The notes: a model not told the origin generated them from the sequence alone. A DNA stretch of 64,000 bases from Desmodesmus armatus (GCA_007449985.2 VIIQ02000157.1:124001-188000), one strand, 5' to 3'. Positions 33,837 through 63,000 are shown, counted from the first letter of the stretch. Program-made: numbers and translations.

Positions 33837-36800
33837 ACACAGAAGTCTGGGTGTTTCTACTATAGTCTGGGTTCACACGTCTGGGTGCAGTCTGGGTGCA
33901 GTCTGGGTGGGGCTCGGACGGTCTGGCCTGGGCCTGTCCTCTTCTGAGCCCAAGGGCAGCACTGCTCTGATTAATCAATATACTTTGCTGCTTGGCGATG
34001 TTTCCACAAGACAGATACATGCTGACAGATGTACAGCATGCTGTGAAGCACAGTGACTGCATGACAGTGACTGGCACGTGGCAGCCTGAGCATCCTCTGA
34101 AAAAGAACCTGAGGATCGTGCAGTTTGTTACACAAAGTCAGTCAAAGCCAACATCGCAGGGTATTATACACACAGATGTCAACAGTCAACGAAGTGGCGA
34201 CCACTACACACAACACTGCTCCAATTTCCATGCAAACTGTCAGCCCCATCCTTCACACCACAACTCCACTTGCTTTCAGTGTGGCACCTCTCTACAAGGA
34301 ACAGCCTTACAGAAAGCCTTACTGCCTGTACAACAACCTGTTACTACATGTTCACAAAGTCACGCTGTTGGCTCACCCAATTGCACAATCGACAGAGGTT
34401 TGTTGTTTGACCCTCTGATTGGGTGTCCCTACTTTGCCACTTGACGTGACTCATTCCTTGCTGTGAGCGACGACAGCAACCACGTGAGCTGCGACACAGC
34501 CCACAAGACAGGCGAATGTGCCGAAGGCTGGCTCAACACCACCAAGCCTCAATCACCATGCCGCAACATGAGCGGATGCACGTGAGTACCCACCACAGCA
34601 CAGCATACAGTCACACAGACAGCTGCAATGAGCTGAAGGCTTGCAGACACGCCAGCCACTCTCAACCTTTCAAACATAGTGTTGAAAATTGGCCCAACAC
34701 GAGCAGCAGGTGCTACAGGTACGTCACGGCGACAGATAATCAGGGAGGCATGGAATGATGGGAGTGACCATAAGGTCCATGCATGAACCCCAGCCTGTGA
34801 TGCCACCCCTGCCAGAGGCACTACATGCTGGGGTGTATGCACTGAGCAGCAACGGATGTAACCATAACAACCACAGGGGGAAACAGGGACCAAAAGCGGC
34901 TGACAACCCCAGGTTGGCTCGAAAGAGCGCTGCTTATGCTGCCCAATGCGCCAACAGCCAAAACGATGATGCATGCTGACCATGAACGGGGGAGTACAGG
35001 GCAATGTACCTCCCTCCATAGTTACATACGATCAGTGCGCGTACAGCAGCAGCATTGGTAGGCTCAGGCGGCATCCAAATGCACTTGCCTGCCTCTCACA
35101 AAAAAAGCATCCGCCTTGGGGGCAGATGGCTACAATGAGGGGCAGTGTCTAAGGGGGCGCACCCATCCAAAAGCACTTCTGAGCCGTACACAGGAACGTA
35201 AGTGGCAGTGTCTACGATACATTCAAGCAAACAGGCAGTGCTACATCTGACTGCACTCAACAATGGAAGTACCTAGCAGGGCCCCGACCAGACCATCCAT
35301 CACGACAGCTGTCTACCAGAACACACCTGACTAGAACTTTACATACAGACACACAGCACAGCTACACTGCAGCCACATCACACACAGAGGCTCAAAGCAA
35401 CACGCCCTTCTACTACAATACACTCGCATGTCCACCCACACCCACACATACAACCTTACATGGGCGTCTGCACACCCACCAAACCCTGCATAGATGTCCA
35501 GCCAACCGCCTTGCCAACAGCGCAGCCGCATGCGAGACACACCCCACCTGCCAATCGACCGTCACGCCTCCTAGCCCCAAGAATCATTGAAACCAACATC
35601 ACCAGCAATCAGCATGACGAAAGCCGATTCACCCCTGCAAGCTCACTGGCAGCAGAGGCTTGAAGGGCGGACACCTTTGTCAACATCCATGGGTAATGCT
35701 GATGCTGACAAACACACACAATGCCTAGCAAGACTGACCCGTGTTGACAACAGCAACACCTTCCTGCATGCTGCTGTGTCAGGCATACAGCGAGGGTTCT
35801 GCAGTGAGCAGAACCCTCGCTAGCACTCCAGCCTCAACCGACGTGCCACACTGCTGCCTACCACAACCCCAGCAAAAACCGAGCTGGGGTCAAAACTCGC
35901 CACTCATGCCCACATTGCGGTGGCACCATCATAACATCAGCAACCCCCGCGCTGTTGCCCTAACAAACTTTGACCCAGAAACAAAATCGACAGCGTCTAC
36001 GTACAGTGTAACAGCTTCACAGCTGCAAGCCCCCCCTGCAAAGTGCAGTATAGGGGCAACCGCACGCACAAATTTCAGCAACTGCAGTGGCAGCAGGCTA
36101 CAGAGCAACACACATGCCTTCTCGCCCCTGCCACTGCTGCAAGATGGCAGCACATGCTCAGTCCTGCGAACCCTCCAAAGCCAACACTTTCCGCTGCCAC
36201 CCTGCGCTGCTGGTGCAAGTAAACGCATACAACCCCTTCTGCCGCCCTGACCTGCTGGTGCGATAGAGGCATACAAACCCTAGCCACTGCAACCTCCTCC
36301 CATCACCACCCCCACGAAACCACTTCCAACCAGCCGCCGGTGTTCAAGAGCTAAAGCCCTGCATGGCCCGACCGAAGCGCGCGCTCCCCTGCGCAAGCAC
36401 ACATGCGGATTATACACTGCAGAGAGCACTGCCATTGCGGCAGGCATGCTGCTGCTTATTCGAGCCACACACTCGCACGCCCCCTCACTTCACGCTACAT
36501 TCAGCAAGACAGCCTGGTGCGGATGGCACGCACGACATGAAGAGGAAAAAGACCTTGTGTAAAACGCACAGCCGCACACAAAAGACCATGAAATGCTGAA
36601 GGGCACTGCAGCCACCAGCTTCCTGAAAGGTGCTCCTGCCACAACCTCCTTCGCCACTCAGAAGGACACATGCATCAACAGTCAACGCAGCACATGGGTG
36701 GCACACCAATCCAAGACTTGGCTTTGGTGACCGCAGCAACACAAGATATCAGACCCGCATGTGTAGTAAGACAGGACCCCGACAAACATGACACGCCCTG

Positions 36801-36951
36801 CTACCCACATTCCACACACGCTGCGCAAAGGCGCTGCATGCTACAAGCCCTGGGCAGCCAGATGCATCAACACCAAGCCGTCCCAACCTTACCACGCCGT
36901 CCCAACCTTACCACACAGTACCCTCCACACCTCGCGCCCCATACAGCACCA
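33837..36951. other. 3.1-kb region without a recognisable gene
   Basis: A/C-rich on the plus strand, with only low-complexity short frames. It contains a perfect 14-bp-stem hairpin at 35789-35821, short direct repeats near 36200-36270 (GCTGGTGC...GCATACAA) and 36888-36915, and at its right end probably the 3' UTR of the DGAT2-type gene. A noncoding RNA or decayed repeat is possible, but nothing shows it. Confidence 0.5.
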
Positions 36952-39900
36952 TTAGTCATCCGTCAGCACAAGCTTTGCAGTGGCAAACTCTGGGTGCAGG
37001 TGCCTGTAGCGATGGAAGAGGTCCACCAAGCTGTCGTAGTACTGCTGATGCAGGGTGTCCACATCTGAGGCCTTGACCTGCTCTCCAGGTGCGTAGGCGG
37101 GGACGCTGATGGGCTTGCCGACAACATACACCAGGGGGACCTTGCGGGGGCATGGGGTGACTCCCCACCGGCCACACAGCACGAAGGGCACTGCAGGTGC
37201 ACAGCAGACGACACACAACAATGTTGGCACAATGTGATGGCAGGGGTCAAGGGCGCGATGATTAAGTGCAAAGTACCTCAACCCACATGCCGAAGCCCTG
37301 TTGTTGTGAAAAGCGCTGCCACGTCCGCGCCAACAGCACTAGAAGTGCAACATACAAGATGGCTAGCAGCACCGGCAATGACGACCGTATGGATTTGGCA
37401 CTGGTGTGGGAGGCCAAGTCAGCTGGCCCGTCCTAAGGGAAAGTGGCGCAAACCGGACTGAAATGCCGTGCAACATACACACCTGGGAAGCCCAGCCGCT
37501 TGTAGGTGTACTGCTGCAGGGCTGGCATGTCGTACAGGTTGCGCAGCTGCAGGGTCTCACCAAGGGCCAGCACAGGCACCAGGGACGCCTGCTGCTCGAT
37601 CGCAACCCTGCAGCAATGACAGACACTTGCCATGTCAGCAAGAACGCTTTGCAAGCACACTGAGCCTAGCAGAGCAACGGTAAGCACCATCTGACTCATC
37701 TTGAATACCAACACATCTAAGCCACATCAAGCAGCAGCAGCAAGGTACATCACCGACACATGGTAAGACAAGAGCTCATACAGTGATGTTGACAGCCGAA
37801 TCAAGACGGGTACAGCAATGCTATCAACACATACCTGCAAAAGCCCTTGTGGCGAGTGTGCAGCACGAGCTCCCTGCTGTCGGCAGGCAGGAAGGCCTTC
37901 CAGGCATGCACCATCTCTGCCTGGCCACCCGGGCAGAACAGCACAGCCCCGCGCTCCTTCAGGGCGGCCAGGAAGGTGTGCTTGGACACCTGTGGGAATG
38001 AGATACAAGATACAAGTCCGTGCACAAACTCAGCATACCTGAAACAAGTTGGTGAGATACTTGGCACATGCATATGAGCATGGTGTCAGCTTGAAAGTGC
38101 TTGTCGCTGCCACGGCTTATCAGCCGTGACATCAGAGGCTCTGCACCTACACTGCCAGTGTAGGCGCACGGTGCGCCCTCTGCTGTTGGCGCTGCTGCTG
38201 CTGCTGCTCTGTGCGGCGCTGCACTGCTGACAATACTCTGATGTCTCTGCGGATAAGCTGTAGCAGCAACAAGCACTTTCCAACTGAAACCATGCTCAAT
38301 TGCATGTAGTGCCCCATACACATGCCTCACTTGAGCACCGCACAGCACTGCACTCGCTGCTGCCCCCTTACAACTGTCCAGTCAGCACTGCCCTCTCCCA
38401 GCACCAACAAGAGAAGCCAGGCCTACCCACCTGCCTGAAACCAGCCCAGCCTGCAATCTCGCGAATGAATGGCGGGAAGAAGATCACACTGGCTGTCAGT
38501 GTAATGGGCTTCAACCCACCAAACCACTTGTTGAAAGAGGGCATCCAGGGCAGGAAACCCGCACCTGCACGCATCACAGCACACCACAGCACACCCACGA
38601 CTGCTTTACATATTGTGCCAGCACTGCTCCGGAGGAGACGGTTTGGCCAAAAAAGCATGCGGGCATGTGTGCCGCGTGTGTCAAGAGGAGACAACAGGCT
38701 GTCACTCGAGTGTTGCTCACTTCTGCAATGCGAGCACACTCACACACCTGTGGGGTACAAGCCATGGGGCTGGAACCCAAATATGTAGCGCTGCTCCTGC
38801 TGCTCATGCTGAGACCGCTCCTCGCCCTGCTCCTGTGACTGCGCCTTGGGTGCGTTGTCCTCTCCCCTTGCACCGTCGCTTTCTGCTGCTGCTGCCGCGG
38901 CAGTGGTGCAAGGTGCAGGTGCGGAGGATGGTGCGTTGGGGTCTCCATCATAGACAACCGTGAGGCTGCCAAACCAGTGCTGCAGGCAGCCTTCCACATT
39001 CTTCTCAAACCAGCACATCAGCCAAGGCCAGTGGCGGCAGCCTGCAGTGACGGTGACGATGACAGTAACAGTAACAGTGAAAATGACAGTAACAGTCACA
39101 GTGACAATGACAGTAACAGTGACGGTGACAAGTACGATACTAGTGCATTGCACCAGGGTCACGACACACATACTACAGGTGTGTGGCGCCGTTTTGAGTC
39201 AAGAGGCAGCGGCGTTTCAACCAAGACGCCCTTACTGACAGGCCCAACCAGAAGGCGCCACACCACACAGCTATCCTAGTCGGTCTATGTTGGCATGCCT
39301 GATAGACTGCTTGCATGTGACTTGCATGTTCCCAGTATGCTAGCTACACAAGTACTCCCTGTGCTAACAGCACCACTGTGCAACGTGTATGCCGCATGCA
39401 TATGCAAGCTGCTGCTCAGGTTGGGCTGACTCAAGTCAGGGCTGAAACAAAAACATCCATTGGTTTTCATATCCAGAGACTCACTCCCTGGGGTTGGTCA
39501 TCATCCTGCACACAACCTGGCCCAGTCTTGAACACGTTGCACCGCCTGTCTGATAGCTGCAACCCTCCCACCTTCTCCAACCAGCAATCGCACATAACAG
39601 GGTTTAGGGTTTAGGAACCCCCGACAGGGTTTACGGTTTAGCAGCCCGGGAAACCACACGCACCTGTGTGTGCAGGGTCCCCCCTGTGGGTAAATACATA
39701 GTAGGGGACCAGGAAGGCCACCCACAGGCTCACTGCCACCGCCCGCGGCATGAATACGAAGCTCATAACCCACAACGTGAAGAAGAAATGGACCGGCAGG
39801 TACATCAGCAACACGGGCCCGTTGGCACCGATCCAGCCCTGTTTGGGAGGGGTCAGGGCACCGGATGCTGCTCGGATGATCTGGCTGGCTGTGTGCTTGG

Positions 39901-42360
39901 GGTGCCGGAAGGTCAGCAGGGAGAGCCCCAGCATCTGCAAAGACGACGACACAAACACCATGTGAAAGCGCAGCACAGCATAGCACAGGACAGGCCTAAG
40001 ACAGCAGCATGTGCCAATAGCAAATCACCCGCACAAGCATTGCAGGCATAGCTGCTGTAGGCATGCTGCAGACAGGCAGCCGGCACACCAAAACTGCCAG
40101 GGCGAGCCAAGCATCTTAACAGAGACATGGCACCGTTTGCAGGGGCCTACCCCCTCCTTCACTGGTTTGCTGTGGTGGTAACACAAACATGCACCGAGAG
40201 GTGGCACCTCAGCAACTGAAGCTCACCGCTTGCGCCACAACCATGCAGGTTCCTGCCCCCAGGGCCCAGCACCGGAAGCAGTGGGCCACCCCAGCCAGCA
40301 GCTGCTGCAGCAGCACTACCAGCATCACCACCGTGGCTGCAAACAAGGACCAGCTGATGGCCTGAGTGGTCACGAATGCAGTGCCGCCTGCACGCCACAG
40401 CACAGCACAGCACGACACAGCAGCAGACACAGCAGCTGCGGCTGAGCTATTCGCGGCAAGACAGAAGATGCGGTTGTGTCTGACCCCCGTACGTGCATGT
40501 ACGGCACTTGCTACCCCATGGCAATTGCTAACCTGAAGAAGCTCCCCATGCGGACAGAAAGAATGCCAACGCTATGTTACCAGCAGAGAGGGCCTAACAA
40601 ATGCACACACACCAGAATCCTTGCACACGTCCCCATCCATACACACACGCTGTATTCGGCATGTACACATCCACATGCACCCCACACACCTGCGAAAGGC
40701 TGGAAGAACTGCCACATCATGCTGTCAGCGCTCCTGCTGCCGTACCGCAGGTGGCCTCCCAGGCCATACGTAGTGCTTGACGCAATCAGCAGGCACGACA
40801 GGGACAGGCAGCAGTACAGCACCCTGCGGGGGGGGGGGGCAGGAAGGGGTGGGCAGGCGTTGAGACAGCACAACCAGACAGGCAGACAGGCAGGCAGGCA
40901 TACACCAAAACAGCGCATGCCATGTGCTGTGTTGAGCACAGGCAGTTTGCACTCCACATACAGTACAGTACATAACAGTACATGGCAGTGCAGTACGACG
41001 CAGTGCAGGTATCGATAAGAAGGGGTATAGTCACCCCTCGGCACCAGGGGCAGCCAGCAACTTGAAGTCATGTCACTTGCCACGACATGACGAAAGAGAG
41101 TTGGCCAACGTGGTGCTACATACCTGGAGGGCAGGTCGGGCATGTACTCCAGTGCCATAAGCAGCAGGAAGCCAGTGATAGACAGCAGCAGCCCCAGCAC
41201 CACCACCACTGCTGATGCCAGCACAGGCCGGTGCTGCAGGGACAGAAAACATGTTGCCACACAGGGTTGCCAAGGGTTAGGTGTCAGAAAAGGGGGGAGA
41301 ACCAACATCAAAGGCCGAGTGCCCAGGCAACCTACCAACAACTGACTGCGCAGTAGCTCTTTGGACCTCAACGCCCTAGGGACCCAGGGCGCCCTGTCCG
41401 TGGCTTATATACCTGCACATCCTTCAACCCACTGCCACCTACATAGCACTGCTGCTGACCCATCGAAGGCACCTGGTGGTTCTTGTTGCACATCTCTTGT
41501 TCACCCCTGGGCTTTGTCTCTGGCCTAGGTATCCTCCACACACTGCCACCTGCTCCCACCAGCAGTGAAGCTGCTGCTGACCTGGCGGTTGCGGCAGCAC
41601 CTGTGCCCATCACCCACCTTACTCAGCTGGCCCTGCCGTCCTGGGTTGATCCTGTCATCATACACCAACATGGCCTTGATCATGAACAGCTCTCCAATGA
41701 AGGCCACTGCTGCTGCTGCCCCAGACACCACATCCACGTGGCTGTGGGGGATGTGGGGGAACTCTTTGGTGAGGGTGTACTGCACTGGCAGCATGTCCAG
41801 CGCGACTGGGAGGATGGTCAGGGCGGCAAAGCTCCATAGCAGCTGCAGGACAGGGCAGCGCAGCGCAGGGCAGGAGTGTCAGGCCTTGGTAGGAGGGGGG
41901 GGGGGTACCAAGTGCAAGTGACTAGAAAGACAACAGGCTGCGAGAACAGGTACACAAAGTAGTAGTGATGAAAATCACAAGGAGAGCCAGTCTGTCATGC
42001 CAAATGACAAGCCAACTGATGATCTGACGCTTGTGTATGACATCAGGCACACAGGGCCTGCTAGTGCTGCAACTAGAAGCAGGCAGGGCGTGGCCCACAT
42101 GTCAATGCTTAAAAAACAGTTGTGGTGGCACACATGAGATCTGTTGCAGTCCATGCAGCACTCACGTAGCTGCAGCAGGCGAGCAGCTTGAATCGGTTGC
42201 CACCTTGGTGGACTTTGAGCCCAGATGTCCCATTGCCAGCTGCCAGCAGTCCAGCAATATGGGTGACTGGCACAGATAGCAGACAGATTGTAACTACCCT
42301 ATAGCTCAAGGTACTGACCAGGTAGCCATAGAAAGTCTCGAAACCAAGCGAAACAGCCAT
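36952..42360 (-). CDS. DGAT2: DGAT2-type acyltransferase with extra polytopic N-terminus
   Basis: Acyl-CoA:diacylglycerol acyltransferase type 2 makes triacylglycerol from diacylglycerol and acyl-CoA at the ER. Eleven exons (minus): 42360-42166, 41842-41618, 41233-41124, 40823-40690, 40387-40227, 39934-39664, 39041-38748, 38564-38431, 37989-37835, 37607-37483, 37190-36952. Every junction keeps phase; 2043 nt, 680 residues. The DGAT2 part starts near residue 276: two hydrophobic segments, YIFGFQPHG (~452-460, where most relatives have HPHG), SFNKWFGG, LFCPGGQAEM, SLVPVLALGE and VPLVYVVGKPI near the end. About 50 low-complexity residues are inserted before YIFGF. Residues 1-275 hold about six further membrane segments absent from the ~330-390-residue textbook enzyme. 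Exons 5 and 6 join in phase 0 at an internal ATG, so a separate upstream gene cannot be excluded. Confidence 0.82.
39048..39135. repeat. Degenerate (GTRACA)n minisatellite
   Basis: Runs of GACAGTAACAGTGA-like hexamers in the intron between DGAT2 exons 6 and 7, immediately upstream of the exon 7 acceptor at 39042 on the minus strand. Confidence 0.9.
39598..39645. repeat. Interstitial telomere-like GGGTTTAGGGTTTAGG
   Basis: Two and a half TTTAGGG units followed by AGGGTTTACGGTTTAG, inside the same DGAT2 intron. Confidence 0.8.
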
Positions 42361-42889
42361 CTTGCTAGGCTGCAGCAGAGATTGGACAGGGAGCCAGTCT
42401 GCTGTGGGCACGTCTTGACACAGGAACGTCAAAGCTTAATTGAGAAGGTACGAGAGCGCACACATCGGGATGTCGATGCCTGCATGTTTCGACACGGTGG
42501 CAAGGTCTTTACAGCACCGGCACAAGCACACAGCACCGGCACAAACGCAAGAATAGTTCAACACAAACTCCTTTCACACGAAAGCACAAGCAATGGGCTC
42601 ATGCACGTCAGCGAAATCATACTCACACCGCTGTGACGTCATCGTTGGAAACTGTTCAAGTTCAAACTCAGCATCGTCGCAGCATCTTTCGGCGTCTTCG
42701 TGTGCAGCCATGTGATGAGGAAGGACAATCAAAGCTTCAGCAGGCCTATGACTGATGGAGCAGGTATGCTTCACACCTGCCCCCCCACCCACCACCACCA
42801 CCAGCCATGAGTTGTGTGTACACACACTTGCTCAGAGCTTGATCACAGCAGCGACGACAATATCTGCTTCCACAACAGGACCCATGCCC
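42361..42889. other. Intergenic region, kinase-fusion 3' UTR and DGAT2 promoter
   Basis: 529 bp between two minus-strand genes, after the stop of the kinase fusion and before the DGAT2-type start. A direct repeat, CAGCACCGGCACAA, occurs twice at about 42513-42546. No other signal seen. Confidence 0.5.
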
Positions 42890-49013
<6,124 letters not shown>

Positions 49014-49471
49014 GTCGCTTGTTGCACCCTGGCTTTGCTGGAGCAGGAAAACTTTTGGATGCCAAAACAGTCAGCTGCGGTGCCGCTGCACCAGCCAGCA
49101 CTGCGATTCAGCAGATTTAACGTCCTTCACAGCTTAAAAACCAATGATATGTTTGCAACGTCTTCGCTCCGTAACAAAGGCTGTTCTGCTCGGGGCTTAA
49201 GCTGGGGAGACACAGCAAGAAATGATGTTGAGAAGGCAAGTAATACCTTAAAAACCGCCTACTCAACTTGGTTGCAGCACCCTGGTCCGCAGTTGCCCCC
49301 TGGGACGTTGCTTGGCACAACATCTCGCGATCTCACATCATCAGAGTGGCGAACTGCGCCAAGTCTGCACATTTCCACTGATCAGCCATTCTTGTACAGC
49401 TCTTTGGCACCTGAACAGCAGCGCACCGACACCATGGGTTCCAAACAGTAGTATACACAGGTTGGTGCAGC
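49014..49471. promoter_or_regulatory. Divergent intergenic region, probable shared promoter
   Basis: 458 bp between the start codons of the kinase fusion (-) and PRP5 (+). No defined element recognised; function inferred from head-to-head layout. Confidence 0.45.
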
Positions 49472-58417
<8,946 letters not shown>

Positions 58418-60037
58418 TCAGGGCTGCGATCTGCGTAGTGCTGCCCCCGTCGTCTCACCGTCGGTCAAGCTGTCAGTTATGGCGGTGCTGTTTGTTTCGT
58501 GGTGGAATGAGTGGTCAGAAAGGCAGGGTAGTGCAGCTCGCAGCAGGGTGATGCCCACAGCTGCGGCAGTGCTTGCGGCTGGTGGCAGTGTGGTTGGGGG
58601 CTCATGCGACAGCAGTTCCGCCAGCAGCTGTTACAGCTGCGGTGTGGAAGCAGCGGCACCCAACTGCTGCACCTGCAGCTGGCAGTGTCTGATCATCAGT
58701 TGGTCGAGCGAGCAGACAACAGCAGCGGTTGTTTGCCCTGCTGTCAGCAGCAGGCAGGGAGTATGTCCCCTTGCGGCTGTAGGGCAGCATCACACACGCT
58801 GCTGCGGCACCATGCTAGGAGCTGCAGCAGCATCGGAGTGCTGCTGACGCCTACAGCACAAGCCTATGTAGCCTCCCCTGCAGGGCGCAAAGCCCACTGC
58901 GCTTGGCTGGACCACTGGGATTCTCCTGTGTGCCCGTAGGCCGCCAGTGGGCCTGGATCCTGAGCCATCTGGTGGGTAACACAGCAGTCTGTTGCTGCAT
59001 TCCTGCCACCCACCTTTGCACGTGTGCAGCTACGGCAGTATTTGCTGACCGCATGCCAAACGCAGTTCATCTGCTGGGAGCATGAATTGCAGTGCAAAGC
59101 ACAGATCTGTGTGCAAGTGCTGCTGCTCTGCTTGCTGTTGCTTTGCTGGTTGGACGATGATGGCAGGGGCGCGCGCCCCCAGGCTACTGGCTTGCAGGCC
59201 GGCCGGCCAGCCCTGGCAAGTGCCGGCTTCCGTTCCCAGTTTGAGCAGTGGTCGGCAGTTGGGCCAACACTAGTACATGCTTTTGCTTGGAGTGATCCAG
59301 ACAGACTTTGTTGGCTTATCGCTGTTGATCAGCCTCTACATGAGATAGAGAGGGGCCAGCAGCTCAGGTAGTGGCGGCGGCTGCTGCCCCACGGTTGCAG
59401 ACCACAGGGCCTTCATCAACAGCTGCAATTGCAGGATGGTTGTGGTTGGTCGCACACCTGAAACGGTGTTTATCTTTCATTCTGCACCTTGTAAGGCTCC
59501 ATTTGAATGCTGCTGAGCTACTGCCAATGACCGTCACTGTCATTGCCACACTCTGAGTGTGCAACATGATGACCCATGCCTTGCTGTACAATCCATTACA
59601 GGACCAGCCTGGATGACTGCATCGCCAGAAACGCAACCACATCACATCTGTATGCAATAGAATCGTCCAGCAACAATCATGCCATACACAAGTTGCCAGC
59701 TTGGCAGCTGAGCATACAACACACAACCATTAGTTGGTAACTTCTGCAAGAGACTGCATTTCTGCAGCCCCACACACAGTAGAGATTCGTCACCTGGACT
59801 GTGCTGCCACTTGAAGACATTGTCACAGTAGTATACAAACACATTTCTGCAATGTGCTCAAGCTCTGTTGAACACTCTGGTAAAGCTGTGACTGAAGCTG
59901 CTGCCAATGCACCATCTTGTGTTGCTCACAGCACGACAAGCCGCCGCTGCGCCAATGCTGCATTGGGGTGGAAAGCTGCTCAACATATCTGGCTGGGCCG
60001 TTTGTCAATAGCATCTGCAAGGCAGACGCTGCCGCAG
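58418..60037. other. Convergent intergenic region
   Basis: 1.6 kb between the stops of PRP5 (+) and METTL18 (-); it should hold both 3' UTRs. A plus-strand TGTAA lies near 59487 and a minus-strand one near 59596-59600. Rich in CTGC/GCAG words; no gene recognised. Confidence 0.55.
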
Positions 60038-63000
60038 TCACAGGAAGTAGGGTGTGATGGCCTCTGGGAAGTTCAGTTTGAGGATCTCTCGCTTGTTGCT
60101 GCTGCCATCTTCAACCTTCCATACCTGTAACAAATACAACAGATCATACGTAGGCATTATGTCTTCTGAGCGGCCAATCAAGCATAGCTGACTGTGCCAG
60201 GCGCACAGTGCTGCCACCCTTCAATTTGGGATGCAGTGTGTGCAGTGTATGCAGATGCAGATAGATTGCTCTTGCAGCCGCAATGCTGCTGCTGTTTTGC
60301 AACTGCTGCAGCTGCAGTTGATTTGGTGCATCTGGGGTCTCCTCCATGTGCCCTACTGATCTGCAGTGGTGGCCAACGCATAGCATGCCAACCCTCAAAC
60401 AAGCCACTGCACCAGCCGTTGCATCGTCACTGCGTTGCCTGGACTGCAACCGCTTCAAGCGCCCCAGCCATAGAGGTTGACCTGAGAAGGGATGCAACGA
60501 CATCCCAGCTGTACCCTGGCAGCTTTTGCCCCCTACCCATGGATCAACAAGCACCAAACCCAAATGCGCAGGGCCCTGCAGTCCCTTGACCCACCTGCGA
60601 GCACTCCAGGATTCCATCCGCCTTGACTCGCTCTGCAAAGCTGGTCGTGCTGCCGCCAACACCAAAGTAAAAGGACTTGGCTGCAACATACACCATGCCA
60701 TGCGGCGGCTGCATAACCTGTAGCAGTCAGCAGGACCAACACAGCCTTCATCAAACCACAGCAATATCATGACCAATCCTTGAACCCTCAGCTGATTGGT
60801 ATCACCAGTTCCTGCTCATGACCTCGTACATGACACCCTCAAGTAACCAAGGCGGGCTGTGAACAGCACATGCGGCTAGCAGAGCAACCGGCCTACTGAA
60901 AACCATGCCTGTGATCGATATCGTGGTGTGGCCACAGCAGCAAGGGAGAATAATCCTATTTGCTCACGGCCTGCACCATACATTGCAGCCGTGCACGATG
61001 CATCACCCAAGTACCACATACCTGTTTGATGCAGTCAAGTAGCCGTTGTTGCGAGTCCTCGTTGTAGATGGTTTCAGCTGTCAGGATTATGTCATAATAA
61101 CCGCCCATGCCTTGTGACGCCAGCAGCTGTCCCACTGCCGCCCAGTCACCTGCACACACATAAGTAATGCATTCGATCCCTCATCACCAACCGCTGCTGC
61201 TGTCGACTGAGGATGCAGCATCTACCGACGGCCTGCCAAAAGACGTTCGAATCCCCAGGTGCAACCAACCAAAACGTGTGGACAGCATCCAGTTGCAACA
61301 CATAGTTCACAGCTGTCCTGACGGCAATGAAGTCAAAAGTCGTTTGAGATGCGCTGACTTCATCTTGCCAGGCCACAGCATTACCTGGCGCATGTTGGGC
61401 CAGCTTCTGCATCCGATACTGGCCCACCTGAGTAGTACCTGCTGCTCTGACGTGCTGCTGCTGGGCCAGGTAGCTGGGCCAGGTTGGCTTGGACGTTGGG
61501 CAGGGTGAGGTGCGTGATGACCTGCTGGTTGAAGTCCTGTGGGGCGGTCAAAAAAACCACAGCAGCAGCAGGTAACAAATATGGTACTTCATAACTACTG
61601 ATGTTGTTTGCTTTTTATATGCACGCAACACAGGCAGGCACCCTGCACACATCCAGGAAGGGGAGATGAAACTGCCGCTGCATCACGCTGCCTCTGTGCT
61701 GACATTCCCTCGTTATTTTTGGGTAGCCCAATCTTGTGGCTTTGCAGCTTTGCAGCATGCTGACCTGGAAGTGCACAGTGGCCCCTGCCAACAAGCACAG
61801 GATGCCTGGCAATCCATGCCCACAGCCCAACTCCAGCACACGCTTGCCCTGCAGAATAGATGGGGCAGAGCACAATAAATGGCAGAGCACAGAAAAGGCA
61901 GCCGCTGTGTCAGGAAAGATGTGGGGACCAGCAGCCCCACCCAAAGCACGGCTGCAATTTCCAAATCAACCCAGTGCCGGCCAGCTGGGCTGTTGAGGCC
62001 GCAGGAGTAAACAGGAGAGTACCCGACTCAGTCGGCATGCGATCGCTGGCTTGCAAACCAACCAGCTCAACTTCCACACACCAGGACACAGCATGCGCAT
62101 CAATGCATCAACATGTGACGTGAGGTGTACCCACCCGCAAGCTGGTGTCTCCTTGCGCCAGGGCCTCTGCTGTGAGCTGGTGCTGCTTGATGAGGTAGTT
62201 GCAAAGGTCTATGGCACCCTCCCACAGCTTGAAGCCCCCTGCAGGCGTTGAACACAGACATAGCAGGCTGTAGTTTTGTATTTGTTTTACAGTAAAAACA
62301 CACGCGTGATGGTTGGTTTGCAGCCACAGCCATTTGACACCACATGTAAGGTTGGCCTACAACTGCAGTGCTGTAGGTGTCTTCGTACCTTCATACTTGT
62401 TGGGCACCAGGTCGCTGGCTTGTAGCTCTGGCTCAGCCAGCATTGCGGCTGCTTCGTCACTTGATATCAAGCCCTGCAAGAACCAGATGTGGTGTTTGCG
62501 GGTGCACGCAGTAACAGATAAAACATGTTATTGTGTGCATCAAGCCAACCGTACGACATGTGCAGCGGCAGCTGCAGCGAAGAGAAGGAGGCGTAACAGC
62601 AACAGAGCAGGACCAAAGGGTCCAGATGAACTTCACACCTAGCCAGTTGCAAATATGCTGAGTGGCAGTGCTTGGACTGACGACATGTCGGGCAGGGTGT
62701 TGGCCGTTTGCACTGCTGCTGCAGCGTTGACGCTGGACATGCAACAGTGTTGCCAGGCACAGACCCCTGGGTGTGCATCACGATCACCTTGAGCAGCACT
62801 ATGCCCTTGTCCAGCTCCACAATAGACGGTTCACCAGACACCTGTCAAATGACAGCACCAGCAGGCTTGTGTGTGATGAAAGAGGCCTGATCCAGTCAGC
62901 AGGAGGGGTCACCGCATTCACCTGCACTGCCTGGTGTGCCTGTACTTCAGCTGCAGCTGCCGGATCTAATGCAGGGGCGTTGTGAGCAGGTGCTGTGTTT

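Noticed and set aside
33992..34444. 150-codon plus-strand frame
   Set aside because: No conserved motif, composition like the surrounding gene-free DNA, no splice partners.
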